A DNA stretch of 64,000 nucleotides from Arthrobacter sp. MYb23 (GTDB taxonomy: Bacteria; Actinomycetota; Actinomycetes; Actinomycetales; Micrococcaceae): positions 146,192 through 210,191 of the forward strand of contig NZ_PCPR01000005.1 of NCBI RefSeq assembly GCF_002979775.1, read 5' to 3'. Below the pieces are notes generated by a model. The model worked only from the letters and a program-made list of their open reading frames with translations. It did not search any database and was not told where the DNA came from. Position numbers and translations under genes: made by a program. This document shows, in pieces, positions 43,268-51,977 of the stretch. Numbering within the stretch: position 1 is the first letter of the stretch; each line of letters starts with the position of its first letter.

Positions 43268-43750
43268 ATGACTGAAGAACAAGCCATCAGCAAAGTCACT
43301 GACATCATCAACGACTCCAAGATCGGAATGCTGACTACCGTCAACGAGTCCGGCGCACTGGTCAGCCGGCCACTGGCTGTTCAGGAAGTCAAGGACGACG
43401 GCGACATGTGGTTCTTTACGGGACTGGGAACCTCGCAGGTTGCCCACGTCCGCCAGGACCCGCGAGTCAATATTTCCTTTGGCAACAAGACCGAGTGGGT
43501 CTCCGTGGCAGGAACTGCCGAGGTAGTCACCGATCGGCAGAAGATCCACGAGATGTGGAATCAGGTGGTGGAGGCATGGTTCCCCGATGGCCCTGACACT
43601 CCTGAGGTTTGCCTGCTGCGCGTTGACTCGGACTCGGCAGAGTACTGGACCAGCCCGGGTGGAACGGCTGCTACGGTTCTTCAATGGGTCAAGTCCAAGG
43701 TCACAAATTCCCGGTTCAGCGTGGGCGAGAGCGGCACTGTGGAACTATGA
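43268..43750 (+). CDS. Pyridoxamine 5'-phosphate oxidase-family (general stress protein 26-like) protein
   Basis: This 160-residue protein is a split-barrel flavin-binding fold: AISKVTDIINDSKIGMLTTVNESGALVSRPLAVQEVKDDGDMWFFTGLGTSQVAHVRQDPRVNISFGNKTEWVSVAGTAEVV. This matches the PNPOx-like general stress FMN protein group more than biosynthetic PdxH. It should bind FMN or F420-like cofactors. I used the ATG at 43268; a longer frame to 43229 has no ribosome site. The gene precedes the DksA-like gene by 6 nt, so they may be co-transcribed as stress genes. Confidence 0.83.
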   Translation: MTEEQAISKVTDIINDSKIGMLTTVNESGALVSRPLAVQEVKDDGDMWFFTGLGTSQVAHVRQDPRVNISFGNKTEWVSVAGTAEVVTDRQKIHEMWNQVVEAWFPDGPDTPEVCLLRVDSDSAEYWTSPGGTAATVLQWVKSKVTNSRFSVGESGTVEL

Positions 43751-43756
43751 GCCGCC

Positions 43757-44113
43757 GTGGTTGACGCCGAGCGGTTTCGGGTTCTCCTGGAGGAGGAACG
43801 GAATCGAAAACTCGAGCTGCTGAAGGCGCTGCGAAGCGACATTACCTCAGTGAGTCTCGCCCGTCAGGATTCCAATGTGGACGACGAACACGATCCCGAA
43901 GGCAGCACCATAGCGTTCGAGCTATCTCAGGCGTCTGCCCTCATGGGCCAAAGCCGGGTTGGTTTGGAGCAGATTGAAGAGGCGCTGGCGAGGATCGCGG
44001 ATGGAAGCTATGGGCGGTGTGCAATCTGCGGCGTCACCATTCCCGAAGGCAGGCTCGAGGCCCGGCCCTGGACTCCCTTTTGCGTCGATCATGCCTCAGG
44101 AAAGCGAAATTAG
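43757..44113 (+). CDS. TraR/DksA-type zinc-finger protein
   Basis: This 118-residue protein starts at the GTG at 43757. It has a helical hairpin (RFRVLLEEERNRKLELLKALRSDI ... GLEQIEEALARIADGSYGRC) and a C-terminal zinc site Cys88, Cys91, Cys109 and His112 (CAIC-x17-CVDH). The fourth ligand is His instead of Cys of the C4 TraR/DksA finger. The family binds the RNA polymerase secondary channel. It overlaps the stress-protein context of the previous gene. Confidence 0.85.
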   Translation: MVDAERFRVLLEEERNRKLELLKALRSDITSVSLARQDSNVDDEHDPEGSTIAFELSQASALMGQSRVGLEQIEEALARIADGSYGRCAICGVTIPEGRLEARPWTPFCVDHASGKRN

Positions 44114-44130
44114 CTGACGAAGAAGCTGGT

Positions 44131-44391
44131 TCAGCTGGACATGCCCGGTGACACCGGGACGAATTCAATGCCCTGCTGGACCTTCTTTTTGGGGCCCCTG
44201 TCAAAGCCTTTGGCGTCCAGATGATTCGCCGCACGGTAAGTCGCGAGCGCTTCGTCATAGATCTCGTTGAGCCGCCGCGCGGTGAAGACCTCCTCGGTCC
44301 CGTCAGCAAAAACTACGGACACCTCGGTACTGGCGGGGAAGTGCCTTTTCATCCGGATGAATCCTTGGGCGTCCTGGTGCAGGGAGATCAC
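44131..44391 (-). CDS. Small hypothetical protein
   Basis: This 86-residue protein starts at a GTG at 44391; an internal ATG at 44352 with AAGGA 10 nt upstream is the alternative and would give 73 residues. It has TEVSVVFADGTEEVFTARRLNEIYDEALATYRAANHLDAKGFDRGPKKKVQQGIEFVPVSPGMSS, with one beta strand, a long helix and a basic tail. No family recognised. It is convergent with the DksA-like gene. Confidence 0.5.
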   Translation of the reverse strand: MISLHQDAQGFIRMKRHFPASTEVSVVFADGTEEVFTARRLNEIYDEALATYRAANHLDAKGFDRGPKKKVQQGIEFVPVSPGMSS

Positions 44392-44439
44392 GTGGCAACC
44401 GCGCTTTCAGTAGTGGTGGTTGATGTCAGTCTTCCGTAC

Positions 44440-45726
44440 TTAAGGCGCATCCGCAGCAACGGCCCGATCGGCCGCTGCGCTCTGCTTCCTGCTGGCCAGC
44501 AGGAACGGAACAGCTATGAGCTCGATGACGCCCGCCATTGCCAGTGATGCCGGGTAGCCGTAGAGATCGGCTCCCCGGCCCAGGACCGGCTGGATTACTA
44601 CGCCGCCGCTGGAACCCATCAGTGAATCAAAACTCAGGACGGTGGCCCGCTGCTTGGACGGGATCATGTCGTTGACGTACGCCTGCCGGACGGGCGTGGC
44701 CGCGGAACCCACAATGGCCCAGAGTGCGAGCAGAACCAGCGCCACCCAGAAGATCCGAGTGAATCCCAGGATCAGCAGGATGAGGGCGCCAACCACTGCA
44801 CTGATGATGAGCACGGACGTTCGCTTGTGGAACAGTTGCCGTGCGTGCGGGGCCAGCCAGCCCCCGAGGACCTGCGATCCGGCCACGATCGCCGCGGCCA
44901 AACCCGCGATGGAATAGGCCTTCGGGTCGCCAAAGAGGTCCAGCAGGTAGGGCTGCAGTGCGTAGAAAACATAGAACCCGACACCGGCAGTGAAGGGCGC
45001 TGCCAACATCACGTAGCGGACGGGCGGGTTCTTCAATCCGTTCTCGATCGACGCCGACAGCACCGCGCGCGTGGCACGGAGGGGGTGCGTCGAACGTTCA
45101 GGCGAGAAGCCGACGTCGTGCATGAGCCCAAAAGCGACAGCAAACATGGCGAGCAGCACCAGCACGCGCAGGAGGAACGGGACGCCTAGGTTTGTGGCTT
45201 GGGCTATGACCCCGCCTGCCACCGAACCAAGAAGCATCGCTACCCCCTGAACCATTTGCCCACGGCCTAGCACTGATTCCAATCCGCCGTGGTACCCCGA
45301 AAAGCGCAGGGCATCGACGAGCCAGGCCTCAACAGCGCCGGAAAAGAACGTGAAGCCGAGGCCCAGGAGGACCGAGACCACAGCCCACATCCAGAACGGC
45401 GCGGAGATCTGCCACATCACAAAATACAGATAGGTGGACACAGCCAACGTCACCGTTCCCAGCAGGAACGAGACGCGCCGTCCCCACCCATCAGCAATCA
45501 CGCCCGTGGGTACTTCGAAAAGAACCATGCCTGCAGTGAAGAAGGCATTGGCGGCAAACGCCTCCAGATTACTCAAGCCCGCATCCAGCAGGAAAAGGGT
45601 GTTGATGCCCCAAATGAAGGAGGCCGCAATGGTATTGCCCAGCGTCAATGTCAGGTAGACGCGTTGGATCTTTCGGGCGGCGTCATTCAGGGTGTCGCCG
45701 CCCTCACCGGTGCGGGGAGGGACCAC
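44440..45726 (-). CDS. MFS transporter
   Basis: This 428-residue membrane protein has 12 hydrophobic segments and a motif near helix 2-3 (PTGVIADGWGRRVSFLLGT), the MFS motif A (GxxxDxxGRR). Length and topology fit a drug or metabolite exporter of the DHA/UMF class; the substrate is unknown. It uses a GTG start at 45726 with no clear ribosome site. It lies after the VWA operon on the same strand with a gap of 55 nt, and may be separate. Confidence 0.78.
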   Translation of the reverse strand: MVPPRTGEGGDTLNDAARKIQRVYLTLTLGNTIAASFIWGINTLFLLDAGLSNLEAFAANAFFTAGMVLFEVPTGVIADGWGRRVSFLLGTVTLAVSTYLYFVMWQISAPFWMWAVVSVLLGLGFTFFSGAVEAWLVDALRFSGYHGGLESVLGRGQMVQGVAMLLGSVAGGVIAQATNLGVPFLLRVLVLLAMFAVAFGLMHDVGFSPERSTHPLRATRAVLSASIENGLKNPPVRYVMLAAPFTAGVGFYVFYALQPYLLDLFGDPKAYSIAGLAAAIVAGSQVLGGWLAPHARQLFHKRTSVLIISAVVGALILLILGFTRIFWVALVLLALWAIVGSAATPVRQAYVNDMIPSKQRATVLSFDSLMGSSGGVVIQPVLGRGADLYGYPASLAMAGVIELIAVPFLLASRKQSAAADRAVAADAP

Positions 45727-45781
45727 CAGCTAATTCTCGTCCCGTCTGCTGTGCTCCGCCAGAGCTTCCGGTGACTGCCTG

Positions 45782-47008
45782 CTAGTTTTCGTGACTGGTT
45801 GGGATGTCCTGGGAGGCTGCCCATTCGCTGACATCCCGGCGTTCAATGGCCGCAGCCATCATGTCCGGGAAAAGATCCGGAGTGCATGCGAACGCGGGCA
45901 CACCGATGCCGGCAAGCGCTGCCGCGTGGCTGGAGTCGAAGGATGGATGGCCGCTGTCGCTCAAGGCCAGCAACGCGACCATGGTTGTGCCGCCGCCCAC
46001 AATGGAAGCGGCACGACGCAGCATTTCTTCGGCTATCCCGCCCTCGTAGAGGTCGCTGATCAGCACCAGGATGGTTTCGGCGGGTTTGGTGATCTGGTCC
46101 TGACAGTAGGCGAGTGCTCGGTTGATGTCCGTGCCACCGCCCAGTTGCACGCCGAACAGCACGTCCACCGGATCGTCCAGGTCCTCGGTCAGATCCACCA
46201 CTTCGGTGTCAAAGACCACCAACCTGGTACTCACTGACTTGAGCGAGCTAAGGACAGCTCCAAAGACGCTGGAATACACCACTGATTCAGCCATGGAGCC
46301 CGACTGGTCGATGCACAAAATGATCTCGCGCTGAATTTCAGTGCTGCGTCGTGCGTGTCCATGGAGCCGCTCGGGCACCACCGTCCGGTATTCGGGCTGG
46401 TAGTGCTTGAGGTTAGCGGCGATGGTCCTGTTCCAGTCGATATCCCTGTGGCGTGGCCGGCGTGTCCTTGCGGAGCGGTTGAGCGCCCCTGAAACTGCCT
46501 GAATCGTCTTGGCACGCAAGCGTTCTTCAAGCTCCTTGGTAACCTGCCGAATCACCGATCTGGCAGTTTCCCGGGACTCCTCGGGAATGACCCGCCCCAG
46601 ACCTACCAAGGTGCTCACCAAGCCGATATCGGGTTGGACTGTCCGGAGCATTTCCGGTTCCAGAAGCAGCTGCCTCAGTCCGAGCCGGTCCATGGCATCG
46701 GCCTGCATGACCTGGACCACCGAGGAGGGAAAGTACCCACGGATGTCGCCAAGCCATCGGGCCACGCGTGGACTGGACGAGCCCAGTCCACCGCGCCGGT
46801 TGGACCCTTCACCGTAGAGCTCTTCCAGCGCCTGATCGCGTCGCACATCATCCTCTGAGAGCTGCACCGGCACACCTTCCCCTGTCGAGATGCCGTCAGC
46901 ATCGTGCCCGCCCAGGACCAAACGCCAACGGCTCAACCGGTCACGCCCGGACCCGGGTGAATCATCCGGTGCGTCCGGGCTACCTGCCACAGCTGCATCG
47001 TCGCTCAT
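45782..47008 (-). CDS. VWA-domain protein (CoxE/ViaA-like)
   Basis: This 408-residue protein has a long N-terminal helical region and a C-terminal von Willebrand factor A domain with the MIDAS motif ILCIDQSGSM (Asp234, Ser236, Ser238), GGGTDIN (Thr293, Asp294) and VLISDLYEGG. The ATG at 47008 overlaps the DUF5682 stop (ATGA). VWA proteins paired with MoxR-type AAA+ ATPases (as ViaA with RavA, or CoxE-type) recruit substrates for remodelling. It is the last gene of the five-gene operon. Confidence 0.86.
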   Translation of the reverse strand: MSDDAAVAGSPDAPDDSPGSGRDRLSRWRLVLGGHDADGISTGEGVPVQLSEDDVRRDQALEELYGEGSNRRGGLGSSSPRVARWLGDIRGYFPSSVVQVMQADAMDRLGLRQLLLEPEMLRTVQPDIGLVSTLVGLGRVIPEESRETARSVIRQVTKELEERLRAKTIQAVSGALNRSARTRRPRHRDIDWNRTIAANLKHYQPEYRTVVPERLHGHARRSTEIQREIILCIDQSGSMAESVVYSSVFGAVLSSLKSVSTRLVVFDTEVVDLTEDLDDPVDVLFGVQLGGGTDINRALAYCQDQITKPAETILVLISDLYEGGIAEEMLRRAASIVGGGTTMVALLALSDSGHPSFDSSHAAALAGIGVPAFACTPDLFPDMMAAAIERRDVSEWAASQDIPTSHEN

Positions 47009-49431
47009 GCGATCGCCTTCCATCCCAGAATTCGTGCCATGGTTCCCAGCGCCGGGCCCGCTCCGGACAGGTCCATGGGGGAGGGCTCAACGTCGACGCC
47101 GGCAGAACCGACCCGGCTCAACTGCTCGCCGATTTCGCGCCGCTCAGGCCTGCTGAACGCCGAGAACGTTCTCCGGATCAAAGGCAAGACGTCCTCAAAC
47201 ACGTCATCGTGCACGCCGTCCACCCAATCATCAACGATCTGCAGGAGCCGCCGATCATGGATCATCAAGGTCGCGTCGCCGGACAGGAGGCCATCCAGCC
47301 AGGCAGCGGCATCAGGGGCCGGTGTGGCAATCGACAAACGTCTGCTCAGACGTGACGCAACATCAGTTCCTTCCACCAGCCCCGCATCCAGCAGGAGCCG
47401 GGTGGCCCGTCCGGCCACCGAGCCATGAATCGTGTCCGAGTGTGCCACCGCTGAGAGGGCAGCATGCCAGTCATCCAACGGCAACTCGGGCAGGAGGGTC
47501 ATGCCATCTTGTGCCCGGTCAATGGCCCGGCGCATCACACCAGCAGCATCGTCATCCAAGCCGGCGCAGGCAGTGGGCAGTCCAACACACGCACGGACTA
47601 CAGTCGCCTGCAGGATTTTCCGGACATCGCTCACGTCCACCCCGCGCACGTTGCCGTACCTGCAGGTGCGGGCCAGCGGGGCGATGGTTTCCAAGAGGGG
47701 AGGAGCGTCCTGCTGCAGCGCAGTACGTTCAGCCAAAGCGGACACGACGCCGGCGATGCCGTCGGGTAATTCGGCCAGGAGGCAACTCTCCAGCAGTCTG
47801 CTCAGAACGGGCAGGCTTTCGGCCGCCTGCGCCTGCTCGGAGACGTACGTGGCTGCTGCTGAGGCGACGGTGGTGCCGTAGCGGCTCGCTTCCACCACTG
47901 AAACAGCCAACTCGGGTTTCCACGCCAACGTCCATGCTTCTTTGAAGGTGCCAGTGGTCCTGCCGGCGTCAGCTGGCTGTCCCCAGTCCACGCCCAGCAG
48001 TGACAAACGGTGGAGGAGCACCGAACGGGCCAACTGGTTCGGCTTGCGCAGGTCCAGGACCATGACCTCTTCCATGGCACTGGGCTTCATGCGTAGCTTG
48101 CGCTGCGTGGCGCTAAGGTCCGCTGCCAGCGGGAGCGTAGGTACGGAGTCGGGAACGTTCCCGAGCTTGCGCCCAACAGTCAGTTCACGGTGAACCAGGG
48201 CCAACGGCAGGGGCGAACCGTCGCACAGGACGGTCTGCGCGGCATCGTCCAACTCCGGTAAACCAGGGCTTGGCCGTCCACGGACGGCAGCCAACGCCGT
48301 AGCCATCCTGCTGGCCTCCACAATGGAGGCCGTGGAGGCGTCCAGGTTCTCTTTGCGCAACGCATGGGCTACCCGGACAAGCCACGTGGTGGCAACATCC
48401 TTCGTGGGTTCCTTGGCCGTCCAGTGTGCGAACAGGTGCTGGTACCAGCCCGGCGCAGTGACCCCTGCTCCGTATCCGCTGCCCAGGCTGAGCCGGTCCG
48501 AGGTCCATGGAACCCAGGTGACTGACACTTTGGCCTTGGGCAAACCGGCGAGGACTTTGTTGTCGGCGGACACCGAAGGGAAACCGGCGGGTACCAAGGC
48601 CGGTGCGTGATAGGCGCCGCATACCACTGCGATGCGTTCATGCCCTTCGCGCATGGCAGCGCGCAACAAGCGCCGCATGGCAGCTTCCCGGCGGTTATTC
48701 TCCAGGACGTCAGGATGTTCCGGGGGACGCTGATCCATGGCTCGGATTTCCGTGATCGCCTCGATGAGAGCTTCAAAGCGTTCAACGGGGTCCGTGTTCC
48801 GGTGCTCCACGGCGTCTTCCCACCATCGTTCCGCGTCGCTGTAGCCTGCAGCTTCGGCCAACATACCAATCGCGTCGGGCCGGTACGCCTGCTGCTGGAT
48901 GACTGAATGATCCTTGCCGCCGTCCGGATGGTTCACGACGACGGCGGCGGGCTTAGCGTCGACGTCCGGATGGTTCCCGACGACGGCGGCAAGCCCCCCG
49001 CCGTCGTCGTCGGAGGAGGCTACCGCAGGTTCCGTCGTCGCCGACGCGTCAGTGGAATCTTCCTCGGCCGAAGCCGCCGCCGCTGTCGCGGCGCGTTCCT
49101 CTGAGGCCCTGAGTGCGAACGTGTGTGCGGCGGGCAGATCGATGGCACGCACAGGTTTTCCGGTTGACAGAGCCCAGCGGATTGCCACCCACTCCGGTGA
49201 GAAGGAGGCCATGGGGTAGAAGGAGGCCAATCGAGGCTCGTCCACCGCGTAGATCAAGCCTGCGACGGGTGGCACCATGTCCGGATCCGTGACCAGCGGG
49301 ATGACCTGGTCAAGCTCCGGTGGCCCTTCCACCAGCACCACATCAGGCCTAAGGGTCGCCAGGGCTTCCGCGACGGAATGGGCCGAACCCGGACCGTGGT
49401 GCCGGATCCCCAGAATGTGGACGTCTGTCAT
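47005..49431 (-). CDS. DUF5682 protein
   Basis: This 808-residue protein has an N-terminal domain with LGIRHHGPGSAHSV (His11, His12), ATLRPDVVLVEGPPEL (Glu35) and, after a low-complexity linker (about residues 108-178), NRREAAMRRLL and RIAVVCGAYHAPAL (His275). The order GxxH, PDxVxxE, and a final VVxGxxH resembles the TraB/ChaN/EreA (TIKI-like) superfamily, which suggests a metal-dependent hydrolase fold. About 500 residues of helical repeat-like sequence follow. The linker contains a duplicated 14-residue unit. It is 3 nt after the MoxR gene and overlaps the VWA gene, so it is co-expressed with both. The function is unknown. Confidence 0.83.
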   Translation of the reverse strand: MTDVHILGIRHHGPGSAHSVAEALATLRPDVVLVEGPPELDQVIPLVTDPDMVPPVAGLIYAVDEPRLASFYPMASFSPEWVAIRWALSTGKPVRAIDLPAAHTFALRASEERAATAAAASAEEDSTDASATTEPAVASSDDDGGGLAAVVGNHPDVDAKPAAVVVNHPDGGKDHSVIQQQAYRPDAIGMLAEAAGYSDAERWWEDAVEHRNTDPVERFEALIEAITEIRAMDQRPPEHPDVLENNRREAAMRRLLRAAMREGHERIAVVCGAYHAPALVPAGFPSVSADNKVLAGLPKAKVSVTWVPWTSDRLSLGSGYGAGVTAPGWYQHLFAHWTAKEPTKDVATTWLVRVAHALRKENLDASTASIVEASRMATALAAVRGRPSPGLPELDDAAQTVLCDGSPLPLALVHRELTVGRKLGNVPDSVPTLPLAADLSATQRKLRMKPSAMEEVMVLDLRKPNQLARSVLLHRLSLLGVDWGQPADAGRTTGTFKEAWTLAWKPELAVSVVEASRYGTTVASAAATYVSEQAQAAESLPVLSRLLESCLLAELPDGIAGVVSALAERTALQQDAPPLLETIAPLARTCRYGNVRGVDVSDVRKILQATVVRACVGLPTACAGLDDDAAGVMRRAIDRAQDGMTLLPELPLDDWHAALSAVAHSDTIHGSVAGRATRLLLDAGLVEGTDVASRLSRRLSIATPAPDAAAWLDGLLSGDATLMIHDRRLLQIVDDWVDGVHDDVFEDVLPLIRRTFSAFSRPERREIGEQLSRVGSAGVDVEPSPMDLSGAGPALGTMARILGWKAIA
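48921..48990. repeat. 28-bp direct repeat inside the DUF5682 gene
   Basis: Two 28-nt units, 48921-48948 and 48963-48990, differ at one base and are spaced 42 nt start to start, exactly 14 codons. In the protein they give AAVVGNHPDVDAK and AAVVVNHPDGGKD in the variable linker. Confidence 0.85.
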
Positions 49432-49434
49432 GTT

Positions 49435-50541
49435 TCAGTTGGACGATTCGAGGTCGCGGCAGGCACGGTACAGGTCTTTCCATTCGGGCCGGTTCCTCAC
49501 CACGGTCTCCAAGTACTCCTGCCAGACCACACGGTCCTGCACGGGGTCCTTGATTACTGCGCCCACCAAGCTGGCGGCCACATCCTCCGCACGGACTGTG
49601 CCGTCTCCAAAGTGTGCGGCCAGTGACAGCCCGTTGGTCATCACGGAAATGGCCTCCGCTGTGGACAACGTGGCCGACGGCGACTTGATGGTGGTGCGCT
49701 GATCCTGCGTCACTCCTGACCGGAGCTCGCGCATCACGGTCACCACCCTGCGGATCTCGGACAGTGCAGCCAAGTCTGCCGGCAGCTCCAGGGACTCACC
49801 CAGGCTGCGGACACGGGTGGTGACGATCTCCACCTCTTGGTCAATGCTGTCCGGAAGCGGCAGGACCACCGTGTTGAACCGGCGGCGAAGGGCGGAGGAG
49901 AGATCGTTGACGCCCTTATCGCGATTGTTCGCCGTGGCAATCACGTTGAAGCCCTTCCGTGCCTGGACTTCCTCGTTGAGTTCTGGAATGGGCAGCGTCT
50001 TCTCGCTCAGAATCGTGATGAGGGAGTCCTGCACATCGGAGGGGATGCGGGTCAGTTCCTCCACGCGCACCAGGCTTCCTGTCTCCATGGCGCGCATCAC
50101 CGGCCCCGGAACCATGGCGGCGCGGGAAGGGCCATCGGCCAACAAGCGGGCGTAGTTCCATCCATACCGCAAGGCCTCTTCGGGGGTACCCGCGGTGCCT
50201 TGCACCACCAAGGTGGACGAGCCGGAGATGGCTGCCGCCAGGTGCTCACCAAGCCAGGTCTTCGCGGTTCCCGGAACACCGAGCAACAGCAGTGCGCGGT
50301 CTGTTGCCAGTGACGCCACGGCGATTTCAACCAGGCGTTCGGAGCCAAGATACTTCGGAGTGATCTGAACACCGTTGGCTAAGGTTCCACCGAGGATATA
50401 AGTGGTGACTGCCCATGGGGAAAGACGCCAGCTGGGTGGGAGGGGGCGATCGTCAACAGCATCCAAAGCGCTGAGTTCATCGGCGTACGCGTTCTCTGCG
50501 TGGGCGCGAAGAACCTCCGTGGCGTTCTGGGCATCGGTCAT
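49435..50541 (-). CDS. MoxR-family AAA+ ATPase
   Basis: This 368-residue AAA+ protein has Walker A GVPGTAKT (residues 88-95), a Walker B-like segment GSLVRVEELTRIPSDVQ (about 155-171) in which Glu-Glu replaces the usual Asp-Glu, sensor 1 VIATANNRDKG, and an arginine-finger region LRRRFNTVVLPLP. These are MoxR features. The variant Walker B is worth noting. It overlaps the DUF5691 gene by 4 nt and precedes the DUF5682 gene by 3 nt. The neighbours make a MoxR-VWA chaperone pair likely. Confidence 0.87.
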   Translation of the reverse strand: MTDAQNATEVLRAHAENAYADELSALDAVDDRPLPPSWRLSPWAVTTYILGGTLANGVQITPKYLGSERLVEIAVASLATDRALLLLGVPGTAKTWLGEHLAAAISGSSTLVVQGTAGTPEEALRYGWNYARLLADGPSRAAMVPGPVMRAMETGSLVRVEELTRIPSDVQDSLITILSEKTLPIPELNEEVQARKGFNVIATANNRDKGVNDLSSALRRRFNTVVLPLPDSIDQEVEIVTTRVRSLGESLELPADLAALSEIRRVVTVMRELRSGVTQDQRTTIKSPSATLSTAEAISVMTNGLSLAAHFGDGTVRAEDVAASLVGAVIKDPVQDRVVWQEYLETVVRNRPEWKDLYRACRDLESSN

Positions 50542-51977
50542 CGGAAAGCCTCCGTCAGGGATTGTTTGAATGATTGGTATTGGACCGCATCGCGCAGAAC
50601 ACGGCGCCGTGCAGCGTCTTTATCTGTTTCTGCCAAAAGCAGCCGGCAACGTTCGGTTGCCTCGGGCGGCAGCGCCGTGGGTAAGTCTTCGGACAGCATG
50701 GCGGCCAAACGGCCCCCGTCCTTGCCGGAAATTACTGTCAGTACCGCATCCGCCAACGGCACGGACCACGGTTGCGGCAGGTCTTGCAGGAGCGGTGCCA
50801 AGGTCAGCGGTTGGTCGTTGCTTATCCTGACATGCCTCTCCAACCAATGGGCCCGCTCCGCCGGAGGGAGACAATCCAACAGCCTCCTGTCCGTCACGAC
50901 GGTGAGAAGCCCACGGGCCCACTCAACATCGTTACGGGCAGCAGTTGCAGCAATCATCGCGTCCAGGATGCGGGGTTCGTCCTTCAGCAAGGAGGCGGTG
51001 GCCGAACGGTTACGGCCTGTCACCGACGTCCATACGTCCAGCGGCGCCCCCTTAATGATGGCTTCCAGCCGGGCCATCCGATCCGGTTCGCCCTTGCGGG
51101 GGTCCGCGGGTACTCCGTCCCGCAATGCGTCCTTGTCGGGGTCCGGAGGGAGATCGATTTCCAGCCGTTTGCTCAGAAGCCCCTTGACCTGCAGCAAGGG
51201 TTTTAGCCGGGCGGCCATGCGGGTAGCGCGTGCACTCCTGGGGAGCTGGTCCAAAAGCCGAAGAGCCACTTCCCGTACGCCCTTGGCTTTGTCATCCAAG
51301 GCCCGCTCCAACAAGGCTTCGTCCTCGTCAAGGAGGTTTCCAGCGAACAGCGCCAGATTACCTGCCCGCTCCCTGGCGCTGAGCGACGTCCAGTTCTCTT
51401 GGAGCTGGACCCGCGCAGCTGATGCATCACGGTTTCTGAGGACGTCATAGTCCGCCGCCGCGTCAGAACTTGGTGCGCCGGTCCTTTGGCTGGCAGGCTC
51501 TTGTGAAGTCGGGCTCTTGATCTCCTGCATCCACCGGCCACGGGTTCCTATGGCCGGCTCCAGGCTCCTGAAAACAGTGGATTTAGTCTCAGCCAACGTC
51601 AGCAACGCCGGCAGCAGCCGGTGAGGGACCCGGCGTCGTGATTCTTCGGCTAACTTCAGCCAGTCCGCTACCAGCTGGGTCCTCAGCTCAAGACCCACGG
51701 GTGGCTGGGTCAGTAAAAGGTCCAAGAGCCTGGCGGCTTCGCCGCTGGCTTGTGGCTCCATATCAGCGGGGGCCGGCGAGAAAACTCCGGTGATGGGCAC
51801 GGCGGAGGCTGACCGTGTGGCCCGGGTAACAACGTCTGCCAAGGCGGCTTGATCCAACAGGAATTCCTCCCGGCTTTGGCCCTCGGGGGCGTGAAACCCC
51901 ATCTCAGCGGGCGGAAGGGGAGCCTCATGCCGGCCCGTACCCACTAACGCTGCCGTTCGCAGATCCGTCAACCACAT
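50538..51977 (-). CDS. DUF5691 protein
   Basis: This 479-residue protein starts MWLTDLRTAALVGTGRHEAPLP, a typical DUF5691 N-terminus. The rest is mostly helical with repeat-like pairs (NLALFAGNLLDEDEALLERALDDKAKGVREVALRLLDQLP), suggesting a HEAT-like scaffold. It shares a TGATG junction with the SWIM gene and a 4-nt overlap with the MoxR gene. No catalytic motif is evident. The family is defined mainly by this gene neighbourhood. The function is unknown. Confidence 0.82.
   Translation of the reverse strand: MWLTDLRTAALVGTGRHEAPLPPAEMGFHAPEGQSREEFLLDQAALADVVTRATRSASAVPITGVFSPAPADMEPQASGEAARLLDLLLTQPPVGLELRTQLVADWLKLAEESRRRVPHRLLPALLTLAETKSTVFRSLEPAIGTRGRWMQEIKSPTSQEPASQRTGAPSSDAAADYDVLRNRDASAARVQLQENWTSLSARERAGNLALFAGNLLDEDEALLERALDDKAKGVREVALRLLDQLPRSARATRMAARLKPLLQVKGLLSKRLEIDLPPDPDKDALRDGVPADPRKGEPDRMARLEAIIKGAPLDVWTSVTGRNRSATASLLKDEPRILDAMIAATAARNDVEWARGLLTVVTDRRLLDCLPPAERAHWLERHVRISNDQPLTLAPLLQDLPQPWSVPLADAVLTVISGKDGGRLAAMLSEDLPTALPPEATERCRLLLAETDKDAARRRVLRDAVQYQSFKQSLTEAFR

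Noticed and set aside
50561..50590. A TTTGAATGATTGG stretch resembling the TTTCAA palindrome
   Set aside because: It lies inside the coding start of a gene from another operon and lacks a matching second arm.
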